Positions 40,466 through 50,930 of a stretch of 64,000 bases of DNA are shown one piece after another. Numbering within the stretch: position 1 is the first letter of the stretch; each line of letters opens with the position of its first letter. The position numbers and the translations under genes are program-made. The stretch covers positions 30,619,697 through 30,683,696 of the forward strand of contig CM064485.1 of the NCBI GenBank assembly GCA_032716605.1, written 5' to 3'. Under the pieces are notes generated by a model that saw only the letters and a list, made by a program, of their open reading frames with translations, was not told the DNA's origin and searched no databases. The DNA comes from Paralithodes platypus (lineage: Eukaryota; Arthropoda; Malacostraca; Decapoda; Lithodidae).

Positions 40466-41313
40466 TAAAATACCACAGGAACGAAAAACCTGAGAGCGAA
40501 ACCCCCACCCCTAACAAGCCACAGGAACGAAAATCCTGAGAGCGAAACCCCCACCCCTAACGAGCCACAGGAACGAAAATCCTGAGAGCGAAACCCCCAC
40601 CCCCAACGAGATCCCCGGTCCCTTTTCCATACCCGATTTGGTCTCTCTCTCTCTCCCAATTCATTCCACATATTATACGTCTCTCAATCACAGTCTTCTA
40701 ATATACAAACCACAATACTTTACTCACTGATATTCTTGATGTACCACCTAAGTATGTATTTAATTATGTAACCACCATACAGGCTATAATACTTTCATTG
40801 TGTAGGTTCGAGGCGATCTAAAAGACACCTTATCTTCCATTTCACACCAAATCAGATCGTGATTACGTCAGCCCTGTATTTAGTTATATAACAATCATAG
40901 TTCCCCCCAATTCTAGCAATTCTGTGTCTCTAACCTCCCGTTGTTTTATCCGCTAACTATATATATTCCCAACCTTCCCAATACAACCTCCATTTCCCTA
41001 GACAAAATACCTAGGAGTAATTCCGAGATTAATTATGAAATTACACTAGACAGCCCCCTAACTCACTGAGATCCACATTGCTATTTTATTGCTGTACCAA
41101 CTCCCTAATGTTAACATAATTTAGGGAACTTGTAAAAAGAGAAGACACCTATCTTCGTTCCCCCATTTTTAGCAGTTAGCTATACATAACCTCACGTTGC
41201 ATTGTTCGTCTGTCAATTTGTGTCCCTTGCCAGTTCTTATATTGATTTATGCCTGTTGATTTAGATAAGTTAATTACGAGTTATGTAACAACCTTTAACC
41301 ACGAGTCTATACA
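40466..41313 (+). repeat. Direct repeat, second copy
   Basis: As 36841-37644 but with three copies of the 46-bp minisatellite instead of two, which accounts for the 44-base length difference. Confidence 0.92.
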
Positions 41314-44135
41314 CCCGATAACCCTATGCCAGTTATTGTATTGATTTAGGCCTGTTAATTCGGATAAACTCACTATGACCAATCTGGAGACGATTATCAG
41401 GAGAGATGCAGGAAAGCTACTTCGTATCTCTCTCTCCATGACGAGTATAGATATATGTACCCCCGTGCTCAGTTGCCCCCTTGCCTTGTCTTCTAGTAAC
41501 TAAGTGTATATATAATATTAACCGGAGTATGCCACCAGTATTGATACGACATAGCGGCACTGTCCTTGTGTCGTATTGTGCCACGTGCATACCAAACCGG
41601 TTTTCATCATCTTATTAAGACGACGGCTATAATGTCGTCATTCATGCATGTATTCAATCCTTAGGTTAATTATCTTTTATCCGCCATTGTGTTCTTCTCT
41701 TCCATTTACTATTCCACAATTGTTATACGTCTTCCAATCACCTCCTCCGTATCCACAATCCACACTACTCTGTTTTGCTTCGTGACCCTATGCTCAGTGG
41801 TACCCTGTTTTGGGTCATCCAGTCCTCTTATCCTTCACGCCCCGCTGCACACACCACCCTACCTGTTCGATCGTAGGGAAATGCCACCCCTATGTCCAGC
41901 GCATTAAGGGTCACACCCCTAGGTCACGAGCGGCGTGGCGCCTAGCCTCAAACCACCCCCTTTACAATTCACAACCCTCCCCCTGTAAAGACGCCATAAG
42001 AACGTTATAACATGCCGACTCAGTTCGTTCACTAACCTCAACAAATGGAAGGTAAGGACCTATCCTTGTACCCCCCTTAACTATCCTCTAACTCCCTAGC
42101 CCCACTCACAACCTGAACCATAACAATAGCCGGCGCGAGACTAGGACGACCCCCTCTCGTCCCCCCTTAAAAATGTAAATTTCCCCATGACTTGCATTTT
42201 CACAAAACCACTGTTCTTAACACCCACGAGTGATCCTCGTACATGAAAACTAGATGTAGTGATCAACCCTAACTAGGAAGATACCTCCTGACAACCTGAA
42301 CTCATATCTCAAACCAATTAACGTAAGAACTCTCGATAACCATATTCAGGGAGCGGCCTGCCCCCCGACCCCACGGGGACCCCACCGACCCCCGCGGAGA
42401 ATTACCCTGACCCGCGCAAACCAGCAAATTCTTGCCAGACAACAGGTGAGTTTCCAACAGGTTTATGACCTATAAATCTAAATACCTATCCAAATACCAT
42501 TCTTAACCAAAACCAAAATCTTCCTTATCCCATCCTAGATTACGAATAGCATGTCAGCTAGACCAGAGAAGGATATTTAGGTGAATTGATGAATAATACC
42601 TCCCAGCCTATTCACGTAGGGCGCCAGCAAAGTAGTCCCAAAAAATCCTTCACCAAATCCGCCTAAATAACTCTACTAGTACCTCATACTAGAGTTAAGA
42701 TATCCACGATAATAAATCAGATAACAAGTTACTTACCGCCACATTAAAGACCCCCTCCCTAACCCCCTAAGTTCACCAGAATAAATTAACTACTTTCATA
42801 GCACTGACATCCAATACTTCTAGAACATTCCTGAAGCTTCCTTGACCTGCCTATAAATAAGACACAGAGACAACAGTCGGGCAGTTGAATATTAGAGCCC
42901 AAAGCAACGGCTGGCCACACTGCGGTGGCTTCTAATACCCCCTCTCCCCCTCAAGATTCACGATAGTTCGGCGTTCCGTAATCTGTGCAACTCTGTGAGG
43001 AAATGATTTAACCCTTTACGAATGTTTTATTGCGATCGGGACTACCGGCAGTAATATTATATTGGTAGACAACAAATTCACTAATTATTGATTGTTTCAT
43101 TAACTTCTGATAGTGCACCATCCGCTACTTGAGCTACGAACGATCATAACTCATAACTGATCTAAGGCAGAAAGATCTTGTTATGTTAGAAGGGATTATG
43201 TGAGAAACTCTTGAGTGAGGACTCGGCAAGAATAACTCCTTGGCAACAATCGACTGTCTTACCCCATCAGCAATTGTTGCCAAAAAGGTGCACAACCGCC
43301 CGCAAGAAGCCCATCTGCAAACCTTCTCTACACTACCGGATAGCTTGGACGGCCCCAGAGCTACTGTTAACCCCCAACATCACTAACGCAAGATAACCAG
43401 GAAAACTCCATCACAGTGTTACTTCACAGAGTACCAGTGTTACGGTGCTATTAACTATCAACCATCCAGTGTATTTGATTGTGTCTCAACTTTCTCTGAT
43501 GTTAGGAAACAAGTGATTATGCTAGTACACATTAATATATATCAGTGAAATTTAGCTTAGGCGAACTGAGTCCCGTAATTATTCTTGCCATCAGGTTTAA
43601 CCTGATTCGCCCTCACTGATATTTTCGGTCCGAAGTATCACCTAGACAAGTGAACATCCTAGACCAGTGCAACTAGTTACAGTTATCCCTTTACGTTAAT
43701 TCTTGGGCAATAACCACACTACTTATACTTTCATCCTTGATTAAGAGTCATATTAGCAGAGAGAGTTAACAAAGCGAAATACCTAACCTGTGTGATTCAT
43801 GTACCCTACGTATCATAAAGCAATGTGATCAGAAGAATAATGCCTGAACGTTGGAAGTGGGAAGTATGTCTCTATCCAAATCTGCGATAAGTGCTGGGAG
43901 ATTGTAATAAGTCCAATAACCTACCTGAGTGCTCCAACATCAAATGTTCGTGGAATTCTATTACGTACCTTCTACCTGAGTGTTATTGAGAATAAAGCTG
44001 TATTACAAACCATTTATCCGAGATTATCTATGTCCTCTGTTGATTCTCTTTATGTATTTTGCAAGAAATCCAATAACCCAGTCTTGCAGAACTCACCTAT
44101 ACCAAGTTAATCCTGTATAAAATCAGGGCATAACA
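41314..44135 (+). other. Non-coding right part of the 7.3-kb insertion
   Basis: 2.8 kb without a believable frame. AATAAA at 43991-43996 lies 139 bases before the end, the same spacing (within two bases) as in the insertion ending at 12191, which suggests the R/U5 end of an LTR. Confidence 0.5.
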
Positions 44136-45065
44136 GTAATGATATTCCTATAACAACAGTGTCACAAGTTAAATATCTCGGATTAAAACTGGACGCGAGT
44201 TTGTCAGGTGAAACAATTTTGGAATCTATCCTGAGTAAGTGTAGAGCACGTATAAAATACCTGTATAGACAGGTGGGATGCTTTCCCGCGGCGACCAAAA
44301 AGACCCTCTGCCAAGCGCTTGTTCAATGTCTTTTTGACTATTCTGTGTCATCCTGGTACTCTGCATCATCTAAATCAGCACAGCACAAACTTCAGGTCAC
44401 TCAAAATAAAATGGTTAGGTTCATGCTGAACCTAGGACCCAGATCACATGTTGGCCAGGAACAACTTCAGTCAGTAGGTATGCTCAATGTCTCTGACAGG
44501 GCCAAACAAATCAGGCTCACTAATGCCTTCAAAATTTTCTATGACAGAGCTCCAGAGTATCTAAAGAATGATTTTGTTAAAGCAAATGAGAGGAGTGGAC
44601 ATAATACAAGAAACAGGATGTTCAATTTTAAAGTCCCGAGAATCCAAGGACAGGGTAAGCAAACATTCTTCTTCACTGCCATCAAAGACTGGAACGACCT
44701 ACCCCAATCAGTCCGTGAAAAGAGAACACTGTAATCCACCAGCGGCTCGCTTGGTGTAGTGACTAGGGTCTCGGACTTCCACCCAGAAGGCCCGGGTTCG
44801 CGCCCACGCTCGGCGCATTAAAGATTTTTCACAAGCAGTGAGTCGTTACCATCCCTCATGAGCAAAGGGATGGGATAGTAGTACAGGACCCCAATGGAAA
44901 TACGCCTAATCGGCCTTGTTGAGCTATCCTTAGCTAGCTTAGCATGCGCTAGCTTTAAGAACTATTATTATTATTATTATTAAGTATTCCTTCAGACGTA
45001 GCCTGAAGGAACACCTGAACCGGACAGCTGCGAGAAGGGAGCACCAAGCTTATGTCTACTACTAA
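44136..45065 (+). pseudogene. LINE-3 RT C-terminal part, interrupted by a SINE
   Basis: Resumes exactly after the GTAAT duplication: VSQVKYLGLKLD, then LFDYSVSSWY, RFMLNL and IKDWNDLPQSVR. It is broken near 44733 by a SINE and continues after it with about 27 codons (YSFRRSLKEHLNR...) to a TAA at 45063-45065. The 3' UTR follows. Confidence 0.85.
44735..44981 (+). mobile_element. tRNA-derived SINE with LINE-3-type tail
   Basis: The head has tRNA promoter boxes: A-like TGGTGTAGTGAC (44752-44763) and B GGGTTCGCGCC (44794-44804). The body is unrecognised. The 3' part GGACCCCAATGGAAATACGC...GGCCTTGTTGAGCTATCCTTAG is nearly the same as LINE-3's own 3' end (45232-45285), and both end in an (ATT)n tail. 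It sits inside the LINE-3 coding end. Confidence 0.85.
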
Positions 45066-45231
45066 ATACGACATAAGAGATAGACAAACCAAACTGAAAT
45101 GATTACTGATTACGGATTACTGATATTTACTATAGGATGTAAGGTATCTTAAAATAACCCCCTAGAAATACTTTCTCTAAAGTATCTATTTCTTTATCCT
45201 CCCCATTTCCCCAGCTAACCTAATCCCACAA

Positions 45232-45381
45232 GGACCCCAATGGAAATACGCCTAACGGCCTTATTGGGCTATCCTTAGTTGGAATTATGCAAGGCTGGTA
45301 CATGTCATATTTGTAACATACTATGTGGTACCAACTCTGTAAATTGCTAACTGAATAAATATTATTATTATTATTATTATT
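45232..45381 (+). repeat. LINE-3 3' end and (ATT)n tail
   Basis: Contains the block shared with the SINE at 44905-44940 and ends in nine or so ATT units just before the AATGT target duplication. Confidence 0.85.
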
Positions 45382-45386
45382 AATGT

Positions 45387-46094
45387 AGATCGGGCATAGC
45401 GGCTGCTTTACCATAAGGGTAAATATATGCCAAGCACGCCAGTATTCGTCTGCTATAGCTGGGAGGTGGACTGAGTTTCGGGATAGCCCTTGTACCGGCT
45501 GCATGGTAGTGTTCGTCAGTCGTCACCTACAATATTCCGCCACTCATACTCAGAATTATTGAAATGTTAACCTAAGCAACTATTTATTACTCTAATGTTA
45601 CAAAGAGAAATGTTTTGTATAATTCCACCTCATATAATTATGATGTCACAAACAATCTTCAATTGTATATATTCTAAGTTATTGCCGATATGTCTCGTTG
45701 TCGATCATTGCAGTTCTTGAAATACCTCATAATATTTATTATATTACGATGTTTCATCTGTATTATATTCTTTGTTTTACTTTGTAGTGGTAATTTTGTA
45801 ATATATATTTACATTCATGTTCAACAATAGTAAGCAAATGTTTTATATATTATATAGGCCTATACATTTTGAAGGCAGGCTCGTAAAATTTGTACATTTT
45901 GTGCCACCCAACTATAATGAGAGTGGGTTATCAGACTTTGGGGTAACAGAAAACGCAGCTATTGAGTTTCGACCCTGTGTAGGAGCAGGGTTGAGTTGGC
46001 TTGAAATTGGACACCCTTTTATGGCATTTGGGTGTGAAATACGACACCATTTCCAGTCTATCGGAGATGGTGATGGTAAAGGAAAACGCGGCTT
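45387..46094 (+). repeat. T element copy 3, right part
   Basis: 45384-45490 matches 16061-16155. 45530-45955 is the inverse of 8575-8147. 45963-46093 is the TIR block shared with 12593-12712, 18003-18127 and, inverted, 12907-13035 and 29179-29308. Confidence 0.8.
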
Positions 46095-46218
46095 AAGATA
46101 AATATCTACTGTCTCATAATTCAATTAGGCAACGAGCCAATAAGTTTTCATCACAAATTATAACCATTAATACTTAAATCAAGGTCCAATGGCCTTGAAA
46201 TGGTAGTGGCTAATTATG

Positions 46219-46439
46219 GTGACGAAACGTCCGAGATCGCGGTGACGAAACGGGTTGGTGACGAAACGTCCTGTATCCGTGTTGCCATATCCAAACAACA
46301 GAATTATGCTAGGGCTATGACAAAATTATGCTAGATTGAGCAAATGTATTCCAAAATTGACCACGGATTATGCTAACTTTATGCTAAATGATAATACACA
46401 TATATATATATATATATATACACATATATATATATATAT

Positions 46440-46487
<48 letters not shown>
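46219..46487. repeat. Short tandem repeats and (TA)n microsatellite
   Basis: GGTGACGAAACG occurs three times in 46219-46268. A (TA)n run with CACA interruptions covers 46397-46487. Confidence 0.92.
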
Positions 46488-46847
46488 TTTAATGAAATAT
46501 TATCATAGAAATAAGAATAGACCTATATAATTAATGTTACAGGAATATATATATGGCGTTCTTGCCCTTCAATACAATAACATAAAGTAAATCATTAGTG
46601 TCAGTTAAATACTGTACAGTCGCGCTAATAAGTCATGTTTCAGCTGTCCTTACATTTGACTCGATTTGTGCCGTATTAATGTCTGTTAGATGTTAATAGG
46701 GTGGGTAAGTGTAGGAACGTGTTTGTATGAATGCTAGACTACTCGGCCCACGGGACAGCTCGGCCAGGACAGTTCGGCCCACGGCGAGACAGCTCGGCCC
46801 AGTAAAAACGAGACAGCTCGGCCCCGTGTTAATTATGAGACAACTCT

Positions 46848-46869
46848 TAACCTAACCTAACCTAACCTA
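46848..46869 (-). repeat. Interstitial telomeric repeat (TTAGG), 4 units
   Basis: AACCT repeated, the complement of the arthropod telomere unit TTAGG. Confidence 0.85.
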
Positions 46870-47062
46870 CACATTATGAATCGAGAGAACTAGCCTATGA
46901 CATAATTATACAATAAACGAACATTTCGCCCACATTACACACACGCCATAAACGGGAGGCAATGTATGCAACACCAAATCCTGCAAATCCTGTCCTCTGC
47001 GCATGCGTGAGAACCTTAGGCCCCTTGGTACGATTTTGTTTTCCTTTATACTATTATTATCT

Positions 47063-47101
47063 TAACCTAACCTAACCTAACCTAACCTAACCTAACCTAA
47101 C
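47063..47101 (-). repeat. Interstitial telomeric repeat (TTAGG), 7-8 units
   Basis: An uninterrupted run of AACCT units between the inner arms of the foldback element. Confidence 0.9.
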
Positions 47102-47322
47102 TTAAATTATCCTAACAGTTGAGCCTAAATAACATAATAAAAATATTAGGGGAAAGGCCGCGCATGCGCAGAGGACAGGATTTGGTGCTGCATACATGGC
47201 TTCACCCATAAACCCTCCACTTAGCTCTCCCCATCCTAATCCTGACTGGTCTCGTCAAATTGCCCCATACCAAAACATGGGGCCGAGCTGTCTCAAATAA
47301 TGGGCCGAGTTGTCCCAGGCTT

Positions 47323-47440
47323 TATTGTGGTAGGCGGGGAGGGTTCTGTGGGGGCACTCGGTTATGGCCTTGGCCTTGCTCGGGGCCTTGGGGCTGTTCG
47401 GCCAGGCAGCTTGGGGAACAACAACAACAACAACATCAAC
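47323..47440 (+). mobile_element. LINE-2 family 3' end, copy 2
   Basis: GGGGCTGTTCGGCCAGGCAG followed by a short (AAC)n tail matches the end of LINE-2 (18681-18720, inverted). Only about 110 bases are preserved. Confidence 0.75.
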
Positions 47441-47633
47441 TATTGATCAAATTCTAAAATTATTCCCAAATTATTCCATACCATGTTAAACTATGCTAGA
47501 ATTATGGTAAAACTTCTATGAGGCTAAAAATGATTCCATGTTCGAATATTTGGTCAAAATTATGCTAAAAAAAAAAAATTATGCTAGATATGGTAACACT
47601 GCGCGGCGGCCTGAGGTATTAAGGGAGGTCACC

Positions 47634-47990
47634 GGCTTTTTGTATATCTTTCTCTCGTTTTCTCTCTTTCCCTGGCTTGTATCCATTCTGCCCCATTCAG
47701 CCAACTGTTTTAAGACATTTATCCCCATCCAGGTGTCGATATCTTCCTGGCGAGAGATAGCGAGCCAGTATTGCATGGAGAAATCCGGCTTCGCCGGAGA
47801 AATTTTTCTATCGAAAAATGTACAAATTAGCTTGCTGTCAAAACAAACATGTATATATGCTGGCTCGCTACCACTCGCCTGGAAAATATCGACACCTGGA
47901 TGGGGGTAAGCGTCTTAAAACAGTAGGCTGAATGGGGACGAATGGTTACAAGCCAAAGAGAAAGGGAGAGAAAGAGAAAAAAAGCGAAGT
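47634..47990. mobile_element. Hairpin MITE
   Basis: Arms of about 140 bases (47634-47775 and 47845-47990) are inverted copies, with landmarks AGGTGTCGATAT and CGAGCCAG on one side and CTGGCTCG and ATATCGACACCT on the other. A partial arm recurs at 49808-49860. It has no coding capacity. Confidence 0.75.
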
Positions 47991-48017
47991 GGGCCCCCTT
48001 AACTCCACTATACCCTG

Positions 48018-48122
48018 TTCCTTATAGGTAGGCCAAAACAAGCCACTCCAACAGCTTCCTCTCTCTCCAACACCCCTTGTCCAGAAATCCCAACCAAAAC
48101 AAGCCACTCCAACAGCTTCCTC
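48018..48122 (+). repeat. Outlying unit of the 48.5-kb minisatellite
   Basis: One full and one partial A-type unit (AACAAGCCACTCCAACAGC...), 410 bases ahead of the main array. Confidence 0.85.
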
Positions 48123-48256
48123 TTGGTGATGGGCTGGTCTATCAGAGCGAGAACTGAGCGATCTCTGCCATACCCCTAGCTTACTCTGACTGTTCCTTTT
48201 ACTTATATATTTTCTAGATCTCAAGTGACGGCGTCTCTTCCGTGGATTGACCTCCC

Positions 48257-48290
48257 AATCTGCAAACCTAGAGGTTGGCAGATTGGAAGC
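48257..48290. other. Short palindrome
   Basis: CCAATCTGCAAACCT and AGGTTGGCAGATTGG face each other around CTAG-like centre bases. Function unknown. Confidence 0.5.
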
Positions 48291-48411
48291 CAAAGCGTCA
48301 CATTTTTCCTTTGCCCCTCAACTTTCTCTTCATAATTGCTGAATGGATCTTTGGTTTCCCGGGCATTTCTGCACCCTCCTCAGCTCCCCGCCATGGAGTG
48401 GCTTCGGTCAC

Positions 48412-48534
48412 CCAGGCTTTTATTGTGGTAGGCAGAGAGGGTTCTGTAGGGGCGCTCGGTTATGGCCTTGGCCTTGCTCGGGGCCTTGGGGCTGTTCGGC
48501 CAGGCAGTCTAGGGAACAGCAACAACAACAACAA
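48412..48534 (+). mobile_element. LINE-2 family 3' end, copy 3
   Basis: Same block as 47323-47440, ending in (AAC)n at 48518-48534. The minisatellite begins directly after it. Confidence 0.75.
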
Positions 48535-48535
48535 C

Positions 48536-49405
48536 AGCTTCCTCTCTCTCTCTCTCTCCAGCACCCCTTGTCCAGATATCCCCACCAAAACAAGCCACTC
48601 CAACAGCTTCCTCTCTCTCTCTCCAACACCCCTTGTCCAGAAATCCCCACCAAAACAAGTCACTCCAACAGCTTCCTCTCTCTCTCCAACACCCCTTGTC
48701 CAGAAATCCCAACCAAAACAAGCCATTCCAACAGCTTCCTCTCTCTCCAACACCCCTCCTGCCCTCTCTACACCCATAACAAAACCACTCCAACAGCTTC
48801 CTCTCTCTCTCCAACACCCCTTGTCAAGAAATCCCCACCAAACCAAGCCACTCCAACAGCTTTCTCTCTCTCTCCAACACCCCTTGTCCAGAAATCCAAA
48901 CCAAAACAAGCCACTCCAACAGCTTCCTCTCTCTCCAACACCCCTTCTGCCCTCTCTACACCCATAACAATACCACTCCAACAGCTTCCTCTCTCTCTCC
49001 AACACCCCTTGTCCAGAAATCCCCAACAAAACAAGCCACTCCAACAGCTTCCTCTCTCTCTCCAACACCCCTTGTCCAGAAATCCCAACCAAAACAAGCC
49101 ACTCCAACCGCTTCCTCTCTCTGCAACACCCCTTCTGCCCTCTCTACACCCATAACAAAACCACTCCAACAGCTTCCTCTCTCTCTCCAACACCCCTTGT
49201 CCAGAAATCCCCACCAAAACAAGCCACTCCAACAGCTTCCTCTCTCTCTCCAACACCCCTTGTCCAGAAATCCCAACCAAAACAAGCCACTCCAACAGCT
49301 TCCTCTCTCTGCAACACCCCTTCTGCCCTCTCTACACCCATAACAAAACCACTCCCAACAGCTTCCTCTCTCTCTCTCCAACACCCCTTCTCCCCTCTCT
49401 ACACC
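48536..49405 (+). repeat. Minisatellite with higher-order units
   Basis: Units of about 61-64 bp share CCACTCCAACAGCTTCCTCT and CAACACCCC. Two A types contain TTGTCCAGAAATCCCCACC or ..CCCAACC, and a B type contains CTGCCCTCTCTACACCCAT. After an initial A1, the order A1-A2-B repeats four times (about 187 bp each), then a variant B closes the array. Stop-free frames on both strands are a by-product. Confidence 0.92.
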
Positions 49406-49995
49406 CTTCAGAAAATATGAAAGTAGCTACGAGGTGCCGTTGTAAAGGTTTATCCCTCAATACCTTCACCTGACCTGACCTCTCATAACTCTAAAAGGCC
49501 TTCAGTTATTTCTACCGCTTGGGAAGAGTCAGTCAGGACATCGGTGTGGAAATGTACAGTCCATTTGCTCTAGCCCATTTTGAGTAACAGAGGTTAAGGG
49601 GCAGGATTTCTGGTCTACTTATACTGAATGGACTACCGGTATAAAGTAATTTGTAGCCTGGCAGGGTTAAGGGGGGGATGTGCGTATTTATTTGCTCATT
49701 TAAATATATTTTTATTATCTTTTTTAGTGTTCTCCCTAGACCTTCATAAAACTTAAAAAACACCCCTCAAGACCCGTCCCGGCCGAAGGCCAGTTCCTCT
49801 TAAATTACAGGCTCGCTATCGCTCGCCAGGAAAAAAATCGACACCTAAATGACACGAAAAGTCTTAATATTGACGAAAAAATGAGGCGAAAGGTCTTAAA
49901 ATTGCCAAACTAATGGACCGAATGACTGAATGTCTTAAAATCTGAAAACTAATGAGGCTAAGCATGAGGAAGAAGGGGGACTATCTCCCCTTAAA

Positions 49996-50029
<34 letters not shown>

Positions 50030-50492
50030 GATACAGCTGATAAGATAGTGTGATAGAGGAAGCCTATAGTGTTGCCCCTTGCCCCTCTAGGTAGTATTTT
50101 ATCTTGTTTTATTATCGGTGGGTTATGTAATATTATGTATCTATTTACCTATATGCTCGCTCTCGCACGCTCTCTCTCTCTCTCTCGTCAACGTCAGTAA
50201 CAGGAAATATAATAGACACATTTCTAAGAGATAAGATAGTTGATATATATTTACTATAATGCTCTCTCTCTCTATCTCTCTCCCTCCCCCTCTCTCTCTC
50301 TCTCTCTCTCACTCACTCTCTCGTCAACGTCATTAACAGGAAATATAATGGAAACAATTCTAAGAGATAATTAGATAGTAGATTACCTTTAATTAAAGAA
50401 GCTAATCAGAGATAGTCAACATGGCTTTAGACAAGTCATGCCTAACAAATTTGATAACATTTTATTATAGCTATTCACATACAATGACATGA
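49406..50492. other. Non-coding, microsatellite-rich
   Basis: Contains (AG)n at 49990-50026 and (TC)n at 50165-50195 and 50260-50325. A duplicated block CGTCAACGTCA(G/T)TAACAGG occurs at 50198 and 50323. A partial hairpin-MITE arm lies near 49808-49860. No gene seen. Confidence 0.7.
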
Positions 50493-50930
50493 CTAAATCG
50501 CTAGTTGAAATGGCATGATAGTTATGTGATCTGGAGCCTTCTCGGGTTGATCAATTATAAAATCTAAACTGGCAAGGACGTGTGTCAAGTGAGGCCTCCT
50601 GCAGTCGTTGTACTCTGGATGGTTGGTCATCCATTGGCGGAGCTCCTTCAGCTCAACAGGAAGATTAGGCACCAAAGACTTATGCATTAAAACCTTCCAA
50701 GTGTTAAGGAAGGCCCGACCAAGTGTCTTGATATCCTCATCAGAACGAGATACAGGCTGGCTGACTTGGCCATTGGTAGTTAGAGCTGTAAGTGATAGGG
50801 TAAGCTGATCATTGACTATTTCTGAAGTAACAAAGTTATGAAGTTGTCCTTGTTCGTTGTAGTTTGACCATACTCTTCACTGTTGCCCGTAGTCTCTCCA
50901 CACTCTCCCTCACCACATACACCTTATCAG
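50493..50930 (-). pseudogene. Unrecognised protein fragment
   Basis: On the minus strand a frame is open for about 115 codons ending at 50493 (motifs NDQLTLSLTAL, SDEDIKTLGRAFLNTWK, LPVELKELRQWM, RRPHLTHVLASLDFI). One frame over, upstream, DLTDKVYVVRESVERL looks like its continuation. Composition and helix-like periodicity suggest a former coding exon rather than chance. I do not recognise the family. It adjoins the inverted minisatellite flank. Confidence 0.4.

Larger units (their letters stand above)
36841..44135 (+). mobile_element. 7.3-kb LTR-like insertion in LINE-3, GTAAT duplication
   Basis: GTAAT flanks it at 36836-36840 and 44136-44140, and the LINE-3 RT frame joins exactly once the insertion and one GTAAT are removed. 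It ends AGGGCATAACA, like the insertion ending at 12191, but begins TAAAATACC rather than TG. An 804/848-bp direct repeat (36841 and 40466) starts exactly at the left edge and again in the middle. Between the repeats lies a Pro-rich, gag-like degenerate region. The right part has a TATA, an AATAAA and no gene. I infer an LTR element with LTRs of about 3.67 kb, the left one mostly deleted together with pol. Class unresolved. Confidence 0.7.
29804..45381 (+). mobile_element. LINE-3: full-length CR1/L2-group LINE, heavily nested
   Basis: Flanked by AATGT at 29799-29803 and 45382-45386; the uninterrupted site is seen at 16051-16069. Order: signal peptide and 2A (29813), zinc-finger region, endonuclease, RT, C-terminal tail, 3' UTR and an (ATT)n tail (45355-45381). 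Nested insertions are MITE B, MITE C, a 7.3-kb LTR-like element and a SINE. The 5' end is intact but frameshifts in the endonuclease and linker disable it. Confidence 0.8.
29179..46094 (+). mobile_element. T element copy 3, interrupted by LINE-3
   Basis: Left TIR begins AGCCGCATTTTCCTTTATC at 29179; right TIR (45963-46093) ends GGAAAACGCGGCT. T sequence is 29179-29803 and 45387-46093, about 1.33 kb in all, with LINE-3 inserted at AATGT. The join is confirmed by copy 2, which reads GCACGAATGTAGATCGGGC unbroken at 16051-16069. It is non-autonomous, with TIRs of about 130 bp. Confidence 0.75.
46740..47322. mobile_element. Foldback element with telomere repeats at its centre
   Basis: Outer arms are built of repeated GACAGCTCGGCCC units (46749-46826) and their inverse (47260-47318). 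Inner arms 46971-47012 and 47160-47210 are inverted copies (TGTATGCA.CACCAAATCCTG ... GTCCTCTGCGCATGCG). Two runs of CCTAA lie between and beside the inner arms. No coding capacity. Confidence 0.75.

Noticed and set aside
44743..44815. tRNA gene
   Set aside because: A and B boxes are present but I could not form a good cloverleaf with a clear anticodon, and the sequence continues into a SINE body with an (ATT)n tail.
46336..46530. Tyr/Ile-rich frame
   Set aside because: Translation of a (TA)n microsatellite.
48275..49384. Long overlapping open frames on both strands (up to 270 codons)
   Set aside because: They are stop-free only because the 61-64 bp minisatellite lacks stops in several frames. 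The proteins are pure repeat translation.
48536..49405. CRISPR-like array
   Set aside because: Repeats are contiguous with no unique spacers, lie in an animal genome, and follow a minisatellite higher-order pattern.
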